Positions 26,679-34,850 of a DNA stretch of 64,000 nucleotides are shown piece by piece. Each line of letters begins with the position of its first letter. Within the stretch, counting starts at the first letter, position 1. Position numbers and translations under genes: made by a program. The notes beneath the pieces were generated by a model. The model was given only the letters and a program-made list of their open reading frames with translations. It was not told the DNA's origin and did no database searches. Source of the stretch: Desulforamulus reducens MI-1 (GTDB taxonomy: Bacteria; Bacillota; Desulfotomaculia; Desulfotomaculales; Desulfotomaculaceae); assembly GCF_000016165.1 (NCBI RefSeq), contig NC_009253.1:1522332-1586331 (forward strand), read 5' to 3'.

Positions 26679-27391
26679 TGATAAGAGATAGTAAATCATT
26701 TTTAATCGGGATCATTATGTTAATATCCTTTATGGGAATTTACCTCTATATGATGAGCCCATCCTTTGGCAACGGCAGAAACGGTTTGGAATTTGCCGAT
26801 GATATGTTTAACTCCATCTCCAAAGGGTCTGCCCAAGCGGTTGTTCAAGGTGAGGTAAAAAAGGCTGAAAAATGGAATGGCACTAACATTGAAGTGAACC
26901 TTGAGTGCAAAGATGAAGACCAGGCTGAAAGATGGTCTGCGGCCTTGCAAAAGGTTGATGGCACAGTGGTTAGTGTTGATAAAGAAAAACTTTCTTTAAA
27001 GACTGATTTTGGTAAAATGCTGGCTAATATCTCTGAAGATTGCGTGGCCATGTATGAGAATAAAGGTGATGTAATCCAGCAGAAATATAATACTGACCCC
27101 AGGGATGCTATAAACCGTTGGTATAGCATAAGCAAAGCCATTGGTAAAAATCTAGAAAAACAGCAAAGGTTTAAAGAGTCTATTTATTTACAAACCTATC
27201 AGAAGAAAGTTATCGAGCCGGCGTATAACTACTATGGTGTGGAAACCAAGTTTGTCAGTGACAACAAAGGGGTCATGACCTTCATGCTGGTCTTCTATAT
27301 GGTGTACACCCTTTGGTACGGGTTTGCAATCTACTATATCTGTGGAGGTCTTGGTATTACTATGACCAAGACTGCTAAAAAAGAAGCATAA
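26678..27391 (+). CDS. Bitopic membrane partner of TSUP permease, copy 2
   Basis: 237 residues, paralogue of the protein at 23922. Same plan: N-terminal helix (about 8-26), soluble middle with the two conserved Cys (LECKD, EDCVA), block NTDPRDAINRWYSISKA, block KKVIEPAYNYYGVE, and C-terminal helix (about 203-226). The soluble domain has diverged more than the helices, especially around residues 50-110, which could mean a different ligand. Coupled to the permease by a one-base overlap. Confidence 0.75.
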   Translation: MIRDSKSFLIGIIMLISFMGIYLYMMSPSFGNGRNGLEFADDMFNSISKGSAQAVVQGEVKKAEKWNGTNIEVNLECKDEDQAERWSAALQKVDGTVVSVDKEKLSLKTDFGKMLANISEDCVAMYENKGDVIQQKYNTDPRDAINRWYSISKAIGKNLEKQQRFKESIYLQTYQKKVIEPAYNYYGVETKFVSDNKGVMTFMLVFYMVYTLWYGFAIYYICGGLGITMTKTAKKEA

Positions 27392-27400
27392 AGATTTTCT

Positions 27401-27433
27401 AAAACACCCTGTGCCTGCCAGGGTGTTTTTTTT
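27401..27433 (+). terminator. Terminator of TSUP module 2
   Basis: AACACCCTG (27403-27411) pairs with CAGGGTGTT (27419-27427) and runs into eight T. Confidence 0.9.
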
Positions 27434-27664
27434 AGCAAATCAGAAACTATAAAACTTTCCGACTGCATAGGGGCAACTTAGGTTTTAGAATATCGGCACA
27501 GGGTCTGAGCCAAGTACTTTAATTTCAGGGATTAATTAACTTTAAAATGGGTGGATAAAATCATGGCCTTATCCTGGTTATGACCAACCAAAGTATGTTC
27601 TAAATTTACCATTTTATTGGGTTCTGGTAATATATAGTTTATAAGATTTAGTTGAGGTGAAGGT

Positions 27665-28981
27665 ATGGATTTGTTTAGTTCATCCAGGAGTAGTTTGCAA
27701 GCAGCGCCTCTGGCTGAAAGGATGCGTCCCAGGAGCATAGATGACTTTATTGGTCAGGAACATATTGTAGGCAAGGGTAAATTGTTACGCCGAGCCATAG
27801 AAGCGGATAAGCTGGGGTCTATTATATTATATGGCCCTCCGGGCAGTGGTAAAACAACCTTGGCTACGATCATTTCAGAAATGACTGAGGCGAACTTTGT
27901 TAAAATCAATGCAGTTTCTGCCGGAGTGGCCGAGATCCGAACGGAAATAAAAAAGGCCCGGGATAACTTGAATTTCTACGGTAAGCGAACCATCTTTTTT
28001 ATTGATGAGATTCATTCCTTAAAGAGGGGAGCACAGCAGGATTGCCTGCTGGAGGCGGTGGAAAAAGGTGAAGTTACTCTTATTGGGGCTACTACAGAAA
28101 ACCCTTATTTTGAGCTTAACGGGGCGTTATTGAGTCGATCCCGAATATTTCAGTTGGCAGAGCATACTGAAGATGACCTTTACCGTCTAGTTCAACGTGC
28201 GCTAAAGGACGAAGAACAGGGTTTGGGTATGTACAGGGTGAAACTTGCGGAGGATGCCATGAAACATTTTATTGAAATGTCTGGAGGTGATGGCAGAAAT
28301 GTCTTAAATGCTTTGGAATTAGCAGTTTTATCAACGGCCCCAACGGAAGATGGTTACCGTCATATAACCCTAGAGGTGGCAGAGGATTCTACCCAGCAGC
28401 GATATATCCGATACGATAAATCCGGTGACAATCATTACGATGTGATTTCAGCCTTTATAAAAAGTATTCGAGGATCGGATCCCGATGCAGCCCTACACTA
28501 CTATGCACGGATGACTGCAGCTGGGGAAGATCCGCGGTTTATTGTGAGACGGTTAATAGTCCATGCCTCTGAGGATATTGGTATGGCGGATCCCCAGGCT
28601 ATGTTGATGGCCCATGCGGCCTGGAATGCATTAGAAACCGTTGGTATGCCCGAAGCTCGCATTCCCATTGCCCAATGCATTGTTTATTTAGCCACAGCAC
28701 CTAAAAGTAACAGTGTTATATCTGCCATTGATGCTGCCATGGCGGATGTTAAGACGAAATCTGTAGGTAAGGTCCCCCCGCACCTGAGGGATGCCCATTA
28801 CAAGGGGTCAAAGGAACTGGGGCATACCGGCTATAAATACCCCCATAACTTTCCAGACCATATGGTTGAACAGCAATATTTACCGGATGCATTGCAAGGT
28901 GTTACTTACTACAGGCCCACTGATCAAGGGCGAGAAAGCTTAATAAAAAGACGGGTATTAATAAAAAGATCAAAGGAATAA
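27665..28981 (+). CDS. rarA: RarA/MgsA-family AAA+ ATPase (replication-associated recombination)
   Basis: 438 residues; GAGGTGAAGG precedes the ATG. N-terminal LAERMRPRSIDDFIGQEHIVG is the family signature, Walker A GPPGSGKT at 57-64, Walker B FFIDEIH (D114, E115), sensor GATTENPYFELN and arginine finger SRSRIF. The C-terminal tetramerisation region (HYDVISAFIKSIRGSDPDAALHY, then EDIGMADPQA) is complete. RarA acts at stalled replication forks with SSB. Length is normal. It stands alone in its transcription unit. Confidence 0.93.
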   Translation: MDLFSSSRSSLQAAPLAERMRPRSIDDFIGQEHIVGKGKLLRRAIEADKLGSIILYGPPGSGKTTLATIISEMTEANFVKINAVSAGVAEIRTEIKKARDNLNFYGKRTIFFIDEIHSLKRGAQQDCLLEAVEKGEVTLIGATTENPYFELNGALLSRSRIFQLAEHTEDDLYRLVQRALKDEEQGLGMYRVKLAEDAMKHFIEMSGGDGRNVLNALELAVLSTAPTEDGYRHITLEVAEDSTQQRYIRYDKSGDNHYDVISAFIKSIRGSDPDAALHYYARMTAAGEDPRFIVRRLIVHASEDIGMADPQAMLMAHAAWNALETVGMPEARIPIAQCIVYLATAPKSNSVISAIDAAMADVKTKSVGKVPPHLRDAHYKGSKELGHTGYKYPHNFPDHMVEQQYLPDALQGVTYYRPTDQGRESLIKRRVLIKRSKE

Positions 28982-29039
28982 GTTGCTTCCTGAAGAATTA
29001 CTTTAAGTATATATTTTCAACCTTAAGGAGGATACTGGG

Positions 29040-29795
29040 TTGGTTGAATTAACTAATCAAGCAATTAAATTAGCAAAAAGACAAGCCCAACTTGTTTACT
29101 TGGATATTACTGAACGAGAAGTTCAGGTTATGGCATCCCATAAAGAATTATTTATACGTGAAGCCCAAACAGTTGTTGACGAGTTTTATAAGCATGTTTT
29201 ACAGTTTACCTATTTAAAAGAACTCCTTAACAAACATAGTACAGTAGAGCGATTAAAAGAGACCCAAAAAAATTACTTTATTTCCTTGTGTGATCCCATT
29301 GATGAAGCGTATATTGAGAGAAGACTGGCCATTGGTAAAAAACATCAAGAAATAGGATTATACCCCAAATGGTATTTGGGATCTTATCAAATTTACACTG
29401 CCCAGATCCAACGTATCTTATCTGGCCATCATGGTAGTTGTACCGATAGCAATGCTGAGGCATTGCAGGCCTTTATGAAAAGAATAAACCTAGATATGCA
29501 GTTGGCCATAGAAAACTATATACTAGACCAACTGCAGCAACTAATTTCCTTCCAACAGGATATTGGTTCTGTGGCAGAAATCATCGACGACATCGCGGAA
29601 CAAACCAATATGCTTTCCCTAAATGCTTCCATTGAAGCGGCCAGGGCAGGTGATCATGGTCGGACGTTTGCTGTGGTGGCGCAAGAAGTGAGGAAATTGG
29701 CAGAAAGATCTTCTCAATCGGCAAAGGATATTGCTCAAATGGTACTTTCTAACCAGCAGGTCATTGAAAAAATGAAGAAGACAGCCGATGAATAG
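29040..29795 (+). CDS. Soluble protoglobin (globin-coupled) sensor with short MCP-type signalling tip
   Basis: 251 residues from TTG, with AAGGAGG eight bases upstream. Residues ~1-165 are a protoglobin/HemAT-type heme domain; H102 in [15 protein letters not shown] is at the proximal heme ligand position. Residues ~180-240 contain the receptor hairpin tip [20 protein letters not shown] followed by [15 protein letters not shown]. No transmembrane segment. The signalling part is only ~80 residues, far shorter than a full MCP bundle, so it may form a minimal CheA/CheW contact or have another output. Likely an oxygen or redox sensor in an anaerobe. Monocistronic with its own terminator. Confidence 0.85.
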   Translation: MVELTNQAIKLAKRQAQLVYLDITEREVQVMASHKELFIREAQTVVDEFYKHVLQFTYLKELLNKHSTVERLKETQKNYFISLCDPIDEAYIERRLAIGKKHQEIGLYPKWYLGSYQIYTAQIQRILSGHHGSCTDSNAEALQAFMKRINLDMQLAIENYILDQLQQLISFQQDIGSVAEIIDDIAEQTNMLSLNASIEAARAGDHGRTFAVVAQEVRKLAERSSQSAKDIAQMVLSNQQVIEKMKKTADE

Positions 29796-29796
29796 G

Positions 29797-29821
29797 AAAG
29801 ACCCCATAGGGGGTCTTTTGT
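29797..29821 (+). terminator. Terminator of the globin sensor gene
   Basis: AAAGACCCC (29797-29805) pairs with GGGGTCTTT (29810-29818) over a short loop and is followed by TGTTTT. Confidence 0.88.
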
Positions 29822-29906
29822 TTTGCATAAATAAGAAACTAGTTGCAATATATTAACCACAGATAGGTGCAACCCAGGAAATAGCAGTGCCAGGGGCCCT
29901 AAAAGA

Positions 29907-30374
29907 CTAGTTAAAAACCACAGGATCCATGGTGTAGGTCACCTTAGAAGGGACTTTTACATTGACGATATTGGCAGACACCTCCAGATCCTGGGGGATT
30001 TCTTTTTCGTAAGGGTAGTCAAAGGTATTATCAAAGGTTATTGATTTTCCCGGCTCTATCACTTGGGAGAGAGTTACATAGCGTTGGTCAAAAATATTTC
30101 CGCCCCCGTTAATAGAGAGTTGTACATCAATGACTGAAACAGGGGTTTTGGATGTGTTTTTTATGGTGCTTGATACTCTGAACCAGTTTTGGTCCTGACT
30201 GGCTACACCGGAATCTACTCTCAGATTACTAACCATGGATTCCTGTTTTACCACGGGTTCCAGCTTAACAATTCCTTTTTCTACATATAATTTTGTTATA
30301 ACGATACTAAAAACAAGTCCTACTAATGCGAGAATCATGCTGCCGACCAAAAGTTTGAAAGCAATACCCTTCAA
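29907..30374 (-). CDS. Membrane-anchored hypothetical protein (FxLYD/late-embryogenesis-like fold possible)
   Basis: 155 residues from TTG 30374, chosen because AAGGAGTG lies just upstream and overlaps the alternative start at 30395. One N-terminal helix (FKLLVGSMILALVGLVFSIVI) anchors a beta-rich external domain with RVSSTIKNTSKTPVSVIDVQ, a pattern seen in FxLYD-like or DUF-type extracellular beta-sandwiches that hold 'additional helices/strand repair' roles. Function not recognised. Confidence 0.65.
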   Translation of the reverse strand: MKGIAFKLLVGSMILALVGLVFSIVITKLYVEKGIVKLEPVVKQESMVSNLRVDSGVASQDQNWFRVSSTIKNTSKTPVSVIDVQLSINGGGNIFDQRYVTLSQVIEPGKSITFDNTFDYPYEKEIPQDLEVSANIVNVKVPSKVTYTMDPVVFN

Positions 30375-30510
30375 AAAAATCACTCCTTGTTTCAAGAGTC
30401 TTTCTCATTATAATTTATAAAATAACCAATGGAGAAAATATTTTACAAAAAAGCAAAAATATCCTTCAAAAATATTAATGTTTTACGTATTAAATATATT
30501 TAAAGAGAAA

Positions 30511-30528
30511 ACCACCCCTTCGGGTGGT
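30511..30528 (-). terminator. Terminator of the ABC-F gene
   Basis: On the minus strand ACCACCC pairs with GGGTGGT over a four-base GAAG loop and is followed by TTTTCTCTTT, directly after the ABC-F stop. Confidence 0.85.
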
Positions 30529-30533
30529 CGTAT

Positions 30534-32444
30534 TTATTCCGTATCTTCAGTTAGAGCCATCCATGCTTCCAGAAGTGTATCAATATTACTTCTCTTTTCG
30601 TTGAGTTCTTGGCTAAGCTTTAGGCAAGCTGTATAATCCTGAGAAATTGCTGGGTCTGACAGTTTACCTTCTATCTGGCCAATTTCGTCCTCGGTTTCGG
30701 CAATTAATTTTTCCAAATCCTCAATTCTTCTTAAACGTTTTCTTTCCAACCTTTGCTGTTCCTTACTTTCTAGGTAACTTTGCTTTGCGGGTTGGCTCTT
30801 AAGGGTAAGTTCTTTTTTATCTGGCAACGCTGACCGTTCAGTTTTCTTTTCAAGGTAATAGTCGTAGTTTCCCAAAACCGTTTCAACACCTGTGGGGGTT
30901 AACTCGATAATACGACTGGCCATTTTGTTAAGGAAGTAACGGTCGTGGGAAACAAATAATATGGTTCCGGGGTAGTCAATGAGCGCGCTTTCCAGAACTT
31001 CACGACTTAAAATATCCAGATGGTTGGTAGGTTCATCTAAGATTAGAAAGTTTGACTTCTCTAGCATTAATTTTGCTAAAGACAGCCTGGCTTTCTCACC
31101 GCCGCTGAGGTCCTCTACCCTCTTATAAACATCATCATCCCGGAATAAGAAGTTTCCCAGGATGGTTCGGACATCCTTCTCGTCCATCAGACGATAGTCG
31201 TCCCAAAGCTCATCCAGAACTGTTTTCTGTGGGTTAAGCTTTTCCTGCTGTTGGGCATAATAACCAATACTAACATTAGTACCCTTTCGGATGGAACCGG
31301 CTATGGGGGTTAACTGGTCGATAATGGTCTTTAATAGAGTTGACTTCCCTGTACCATTAGGACCCAGGAGGGCTACGCTTTCACCCCGCTCAATGGAGAA
31401 GGTAATATTCTTGGCTAACTGGTTATTGGGATAACCAATCGCAAGATCGGAAACCTGCAAGACATTTTTACCACTCTGTCGATGAATATCAAAGGAAAAA
31501 TAGACTTGTTTTTGTTTTACAGGAGCTTCAATTAACTCCATTTTTTCCATAGACTTTAAACGACTGCGGGCCCTTCGGGTGGTAGAAGCCCGGACAATAT
31601 TGCGCTGTATAAAATCTTTGGCCTTTGAGATTTCTTCTTGTTGTTGCTCAAACTGCTTAAGTAATGTTTCCTGCTGTTGGGACTTAATGTCAATAAAACC
31701 GGAATAATTGGTTTTGTAGGTTGTGGTAGTGCCAAACTCCAGTTCAATTATTCGTCCCACCACTTTATCCAGAAAATAACGGTCGTGGGACACTACCAGA
31801 ACAGCACCGGTATATGATTGTAAATGCTGTTCCAGCCAGGACAGAGAGTGTATATCTAGGTAATTTGTAGGTTCGTCAAGAATAAGCAAATGCGGTTTGG
31901 ATAAAAGGTTTTTTGCCAGAGCTAAACGTGTTTTTTGACCACCACTTAATAAAGAGATGGGTGAATGGTAGTCCACCTCTGGAAAATTAAGTCCCTGCAG
32001 CACTCCACGAATTAATGAATGGTAGCTGTACCCCCCTAGATCACGAAAGTTATCGGAAAGGTGAGCGTATTGATCCATAATTTGCTGGTAGGTGGAATCA
32101 TCCGTATGGCGGACTTTACCCATAGCCTCCTCAAGTTTCCTGAGTTGCTGTTCCATATCCATGAGATGTTGAAAAACCGAAAGCATTTCATCATAAATAG
32201 ACCTCTGGGAGTCCAGCCCGCTGTCCTGAGCTAAATAACCAATGGTTAAACTACCATATTTAAAAACTTCACCGCTATCCGGACATAATTGGCTATTTAA
32301 GACTTTCAATAGGGTTGACTTTCCGGCGCCATTGACACCTACAAGGCCTACTTTGTCATTTTCCTGAATGGAGATATTAATGTTTTTTAGAACTGGTTTT
32401 ACACCAAAATATTTAGAAACATTGTTTGTTTGTAGTAAAATCAT
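30534..32444 (-). CDS. ABC-F family ATP-binding protein
   Basis: 636 residues; ATG 32444 chosen because GGAGGAG lies seven bases before it. Two ABC cassettes without membrane domains: Walker A GVNGAGKST and GPNGTGKST, signatures LSGGQKTRLALAK and LSGGEKARLSLAK, and Walker B LLILDEPTNYLD and FLILDEPTNHLD. A charged linker of the ABC-F type lies between them (QQEEISKAKDFIQRN) and a C-terminal coiled coil is present (about 560-630). ABC-F proteins act on the ribosome (translation factor or antibiotic protection). The architecture is closest to YdiF/Uup-like members; a resistance role cannot be decided. Confidence 0.92.
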   Translation of the reverse strand: MILLQTNNVSKYFGVKPVLKNINISIQENDKVGLVGVNGAGKSTLLKVLNSQLCPDSGEVFKYGSLTIGYLAQDSGLDSQRSIYDEMLSVFQHLMDMEQQLRKLEEAMGKVRHTDDSTYQQIMDQYAHLSDNFRDLGGYSYHSLIRGVLQGLNFPEVDYHSPISLLSGGQKTRLALAKNLLSKPHLLILDEPTNYLDIHSLSWLEQHLQSYTGAVLVVSHDRYFLDKVVGRIIELEFGTTTTYKTNYSGFIDIKSQQQETLLKQFEQQQEEISKAKDFIQRNIVRASTTRRARSRLKSMEKMELIEAPVKQKQVYFSFDIHRQSGKNVLQVSDLAIGYPNNQLAKNITFSIERGESVALLGPNGTGKSTLLKTIIDQLTPIAGSIRKGTNVSIGYYAQQQEKLNPQKTVLDELWDDYRLMDEKDVRTILGNFLFRDDDVYKRVEDLSGGEKARLSLAKLMLEKSNFLILDEPTNHLDILSREVLESALIDYPGTILFVSHDRYFLNKMASRIIELTPTGVETVLGNYDYYLEKKTERSALPDKKELTLKSQPAKQSYLESKEQQRLERKRLRRIEDLEKLIAETEDEIGQIEGKLSDPAISQDYTACLKLSQELNEKRSNIDTLLEAWMALTEDTE

Positions 32445-32601
32445 ATGCAAACTCCTCCAATATAAAAGTTTAACCCAACTGGGAGGATGTTACAAGAAAG
32501 AAGTATAATAAGGTTAAAATAAATACTGCTACATTGAAAGAAAAAAATATAAAGCATAGTTTTTTACTGTCATAAAGACAAATAGGTGAGGAGTTGAAGA
32601 A

Positions 32602-33174
32602 GTGGCCCATGTATTTGATGCCAAGAAAATGGCAAAATTAGCTGATCCCCGTAGAAGGGAGTTCATTCCAACGGAGAAAATTTTATCAATTATGAACCTT
32701 GTAAAAGGGAAAAAACTATTGGATTTGGGATGTGGTATTGGATATCTCACCATTCCTGCGGCCAAAGCCGTCGGATCGGAGGGCTTTGTATTTGGCTTGG
32801 ACATTCAGGAAGAGATGCTGGTAGAAGCCCTAACCCGGAGTCGAAGTCAGAACCTGCCCCAGATTGCCTGGGTTCTCAGTGCTCCAGATTATATTACTTT
32901 GCCGACCGAAAGTGTCCACTACATTACAATGGTTATGGTGGCCCATGAAATACCGAATTTGCGGAAGATGCTGCAGGAATGCCGAAGGGTCTTACAACCT
33001 GGCGGCAGAATAGGGATTGTGGAATGGAACGATACCTTTACGCAAATAGGACCTCCGCTGGATCACCGACTTAAGGCTGAGGACTTAAGTTTGCTACTGC
33101 AGGAAAATGGGTTTAAAGGTATGGTGGTCACAGATATCAGTGAGGCGGTCTATATTACTACTGCTATTCGATAA
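32602..33174 (+). CDS. Class I SAM-dependent methyltransferase
   Basis: 190 residues from GTG with GAGGAG eight bases upstream. Rossmann-type motif I LLDLGCGIGYLTIPA (about 39-52), acidic motif II VFGLDIQEEM, and a later LQPGGRIGIVEWND match methyltransferase type 11/25 proteins. Substrate unknown. The downstream MBL hydrolase starts 15 bases after its stop, so the two form an operon. Confidence 0.88.
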   Translation: MAHVFDAKKMAKLADPRRREFIPTEKILSIMNLVKGKKLLDLGCGIGYLTIPAAKAVGSEGFVFGLDIQEEMLVEALTRSRSQNLPQIAWVLSAPDYITLPTESVHYITMVMVAHEIPNLRKMLQECRRVLQPGGRIGIVEWNDTFTQIGPPLDHRLKAEDLSLLLQENGFKGMVVTDISEAVYITTAIR

Positions 33175-33189
33175 GTAGGGGGGATTGCC

Positions 33190-34020
33190 ATGCAACTGAA
33201 AATTACTGTAATTGCAGAGAATGATGTAAAAAAAAGATACCTGTTGGCAGAACATGGTTTGTCGCTGTTGGTGAAAATCGGCAACTATCAGTTACTCTTT
33301 GATACAGGGCAAGGTCTGGCCATTGAATCCAATGTCCGGGCCATGCAATTGGATTTGACCAAAATCAATGCCATGGCACTAAGTCATGGACATTATGACC
33401 ATACCGGGGGACTCAAAAGGGCCCTCGCCCTAAGTGGTCCAAAACCAATCTATGCACACCCTGGGGTTTTTGATGATAAATACTCCACCAACCGAGAGGG
33501 AGAACACAAATCGGTTGGAATACCCTTTAGCAAAAAGGAATTGGAAATGCTAGGGGCTGAATTTCATCTGCAGTCAACTCCAATTCATTTGGGCAGTGAT
33601 ATTATACTATCCGGTCAGATTCCAAGGACAACTGATTTTGAAGAAATAAATGATCGTTTTGTTATAAAAAAGGACGGGAAATACGAGGTAGACCCACTAT
33701 TGGACGATCAGGCATTGTTTATAAAAACTGCTAAAGGGGTAGTTGTAATTGTTGGCTGCAGTCACTCGGGAATTATTAATATTTTAAAATATGCCAGGCA
33801 ACTAACAGGGGAAGAGGATATTTATGCTGTGGTGGGCGGTACGCATCTGGTGGAAGCCAATGAGGAAAGGCTGCACCGGACCATTGAAGAGTTAAGGGCA
33901 ATGAAGGTGGAAAAACTGGCGGTTTCCCATTGTACTGGTTTTCAGGCCCAGGTAAAACTGAAAGAAACCTTTGGACATGGGTTTGTCTTAAACAATGTGG
34001 GGAATAGCATTTGTATTTAG
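33190..34020 (+). CDS. MBL-fold metallohydrolase (dihydropteridine/RFAP-synthase-like)
   Basis: 276 residues. The metal-binding motif SHGHYDHTGG (H66, H68, D70, H71) is intact, with additional GCSHSGIINIL and late SHCTGF histidine blocks, a layout seen in the MJ0301-type MBL subfamily annotated as 7,8-dihydropterin-6-methyl-type synthases. Cytoplasmic, no signal peptide. Substrate is not deducible; the name should be treated as subfamily-level. Its stop overlaps that of the convergent GIY-YIG gene by four bases. Confidence 0.85.
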   Translation: MQLKITVIAENDVKKRYLLAEHGLSLLVKIGNYQLLFDTGQGLAIESNVRAMQLDLTKINAMALSHGHYDHTGGLKRALALSGPKPIYAHPGVFDDKYSTNREGEHKSVGIPFSKKELEMLGAEFHLQSTPIHLGSDIILSGQIPRTTDFEEINDRFVIKKDGKYEVDPLLDDQALFIKTAKGVVVIVGCSHSGIINILKYARQLTGEEDIYAVVGGTHLVEANEERLHRTIEELRAMKVEKLAVSHCTGFQAQVKLKETFGHGFVLNNVGNSICI

Positions 34021-34283
34021 AAAGGAATTAGTTCTGCATTTGCAATGAGATCCATCTTTTGCTGCCGGTTTAATTTTTTAATTGCTAATTCTCTGGTTAA
34101 GGCTTGCCCCTTAGTATATTCTCCTTCTATATAAACCAACTGTACGGGTAAGCGGCAACGGGTATATTTGCTGGCCTTGCCAAGTAAATGTTGTTGTAAT
34201 CTCCTTTTAAGATCGTTGGTGATCCCGGTGTAGAGAGTGCTATCAGAACATTTTAATATGTAAACCACATAACAATTAGCCAT
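34017..34283 (-). CDS. GIY-YIG domain protein, UPF0213 (YhbQ/YazA-like)
   Basis: 88 residues. VVYILKCSDSTLYTGITND contains the GIY-YIG pair (VYI...YTGIT), followed by the conserved RRLQQH and the late YTKGQALTRELAIKKL. Length is normal for the small single-domain family, whose members may act in DNA repair; YhbQ has nuclease activity in vitro reports. Convergent overlap with the MBL gene. Confidence 0.9.
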   Translation of the reverse strand: MANCYVVYILKCSDSTLYTGITNDLKRRLQQHLLGKASKYTRCRLPVQLVYIEGEYTKGQALTRELAIKKLNRQQKMDLIANAELIPF

Positions 34284-34359
34284 TTTTAACCCCTTGTTAC
34301 ATTTTTCAATACCTTATATTATAGCGATGGTAGATGGGAAAGGATAGCCAAAACATAGT

Positions 34360-34395
34360 AAACGGGCTGTAGCCTCCGAAAGCCACAGCCCGTTT
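34360..34395 (-). terminator. Stem-loop terminator between 34284 and 34398
   Basis: AAACGGGCTGT (34360-34370) pairs perfectly with ACAGCCCGTTT (34385-34395). It is placed right after the stop of the small minus-strand gene at 34398; T-rich sequence exists on both sides. Confidence 0.7.
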
Positions 34396-34397
34396 GT

Positions 34398-34568
34398 TTA
34401 TTCAACATCTTTAATTAAGTGTTCCTGTCTAGGGCAAGCTCCTTTGCATTTACGATAGAAATTGTAGCAAGTGAAAAATAACCAACCCACCTGTTTTTCT
34501 CCGGTTTCATAATCCATTTTGGGTTCGATTTTTACAACTTCATTGATCTTTTGACAAAGTTTTTCCAC
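34398..34568 (-). CDS. Small cysteine-containing hypothetical protein
   Basis: 56 residues from GTG 34568 (MEKLCQKINEVVKIEPKMD); AAGGAGGAAG lies at ideal distance, which excludes the upstream ATG at 34589. Four cysteines (LCQ, FTCYNF, RKCKGAC) and several aromatics suggest a small metal-binding or redox protein. Not recognised. Confidence 0.6.
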   Translation of the reverse strand: MEKLCQKINEVVKIEPKMDYETGEKQVGWLFFTCYNFYRKCKGACPRQEHLIKDVE

Positions 34569-34850
34569 GTGTACTTCCTCCTTGTTCAATAATTAACTAT
34601 ATATGAATTATATTTCATAACTATTTATAAAACAACTCTGTTGTATAATACTTTAAAATTTATAACGTACTTAAGGAAGAGATTTAGTTTAAAATATATA
34701 GAGGGGTTGTATATAAACAATTATTCTGGAAAAAGGATAAAAATGAAGGAACAAGGCTGCAAGTCCAGAAAATAGTGGTTAGAGGAATTGGAAATGCTTT
34801 TTTTGTGTAAAATTATGGTAAGATACCAGCCGGAGGAAGGAAGCAAATTT

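Larger units (their letters stand above)
22642..27391 (+). repeat. Duplicated two-gene TSUP/partner module
   Basis: Units 22642-24638 and 25392-27391 are direct repeats at the gene level: same order, same TAATG overlap, same domain plan, both closed by their own terminator. The intergenic DNA is not recognisably duplicated except for short TGACAAA-type motifs. Synonymous divergence is extensive. Confidence 0.85.

Noticed and set aside
34743-34775. 10-codon ORF (MKEQGCKSRK) upstream of the FAD oxidoreductase
   Set aside because: Could be a leader peptide, but no attenuator hairpin or conserved codon run was found near it.
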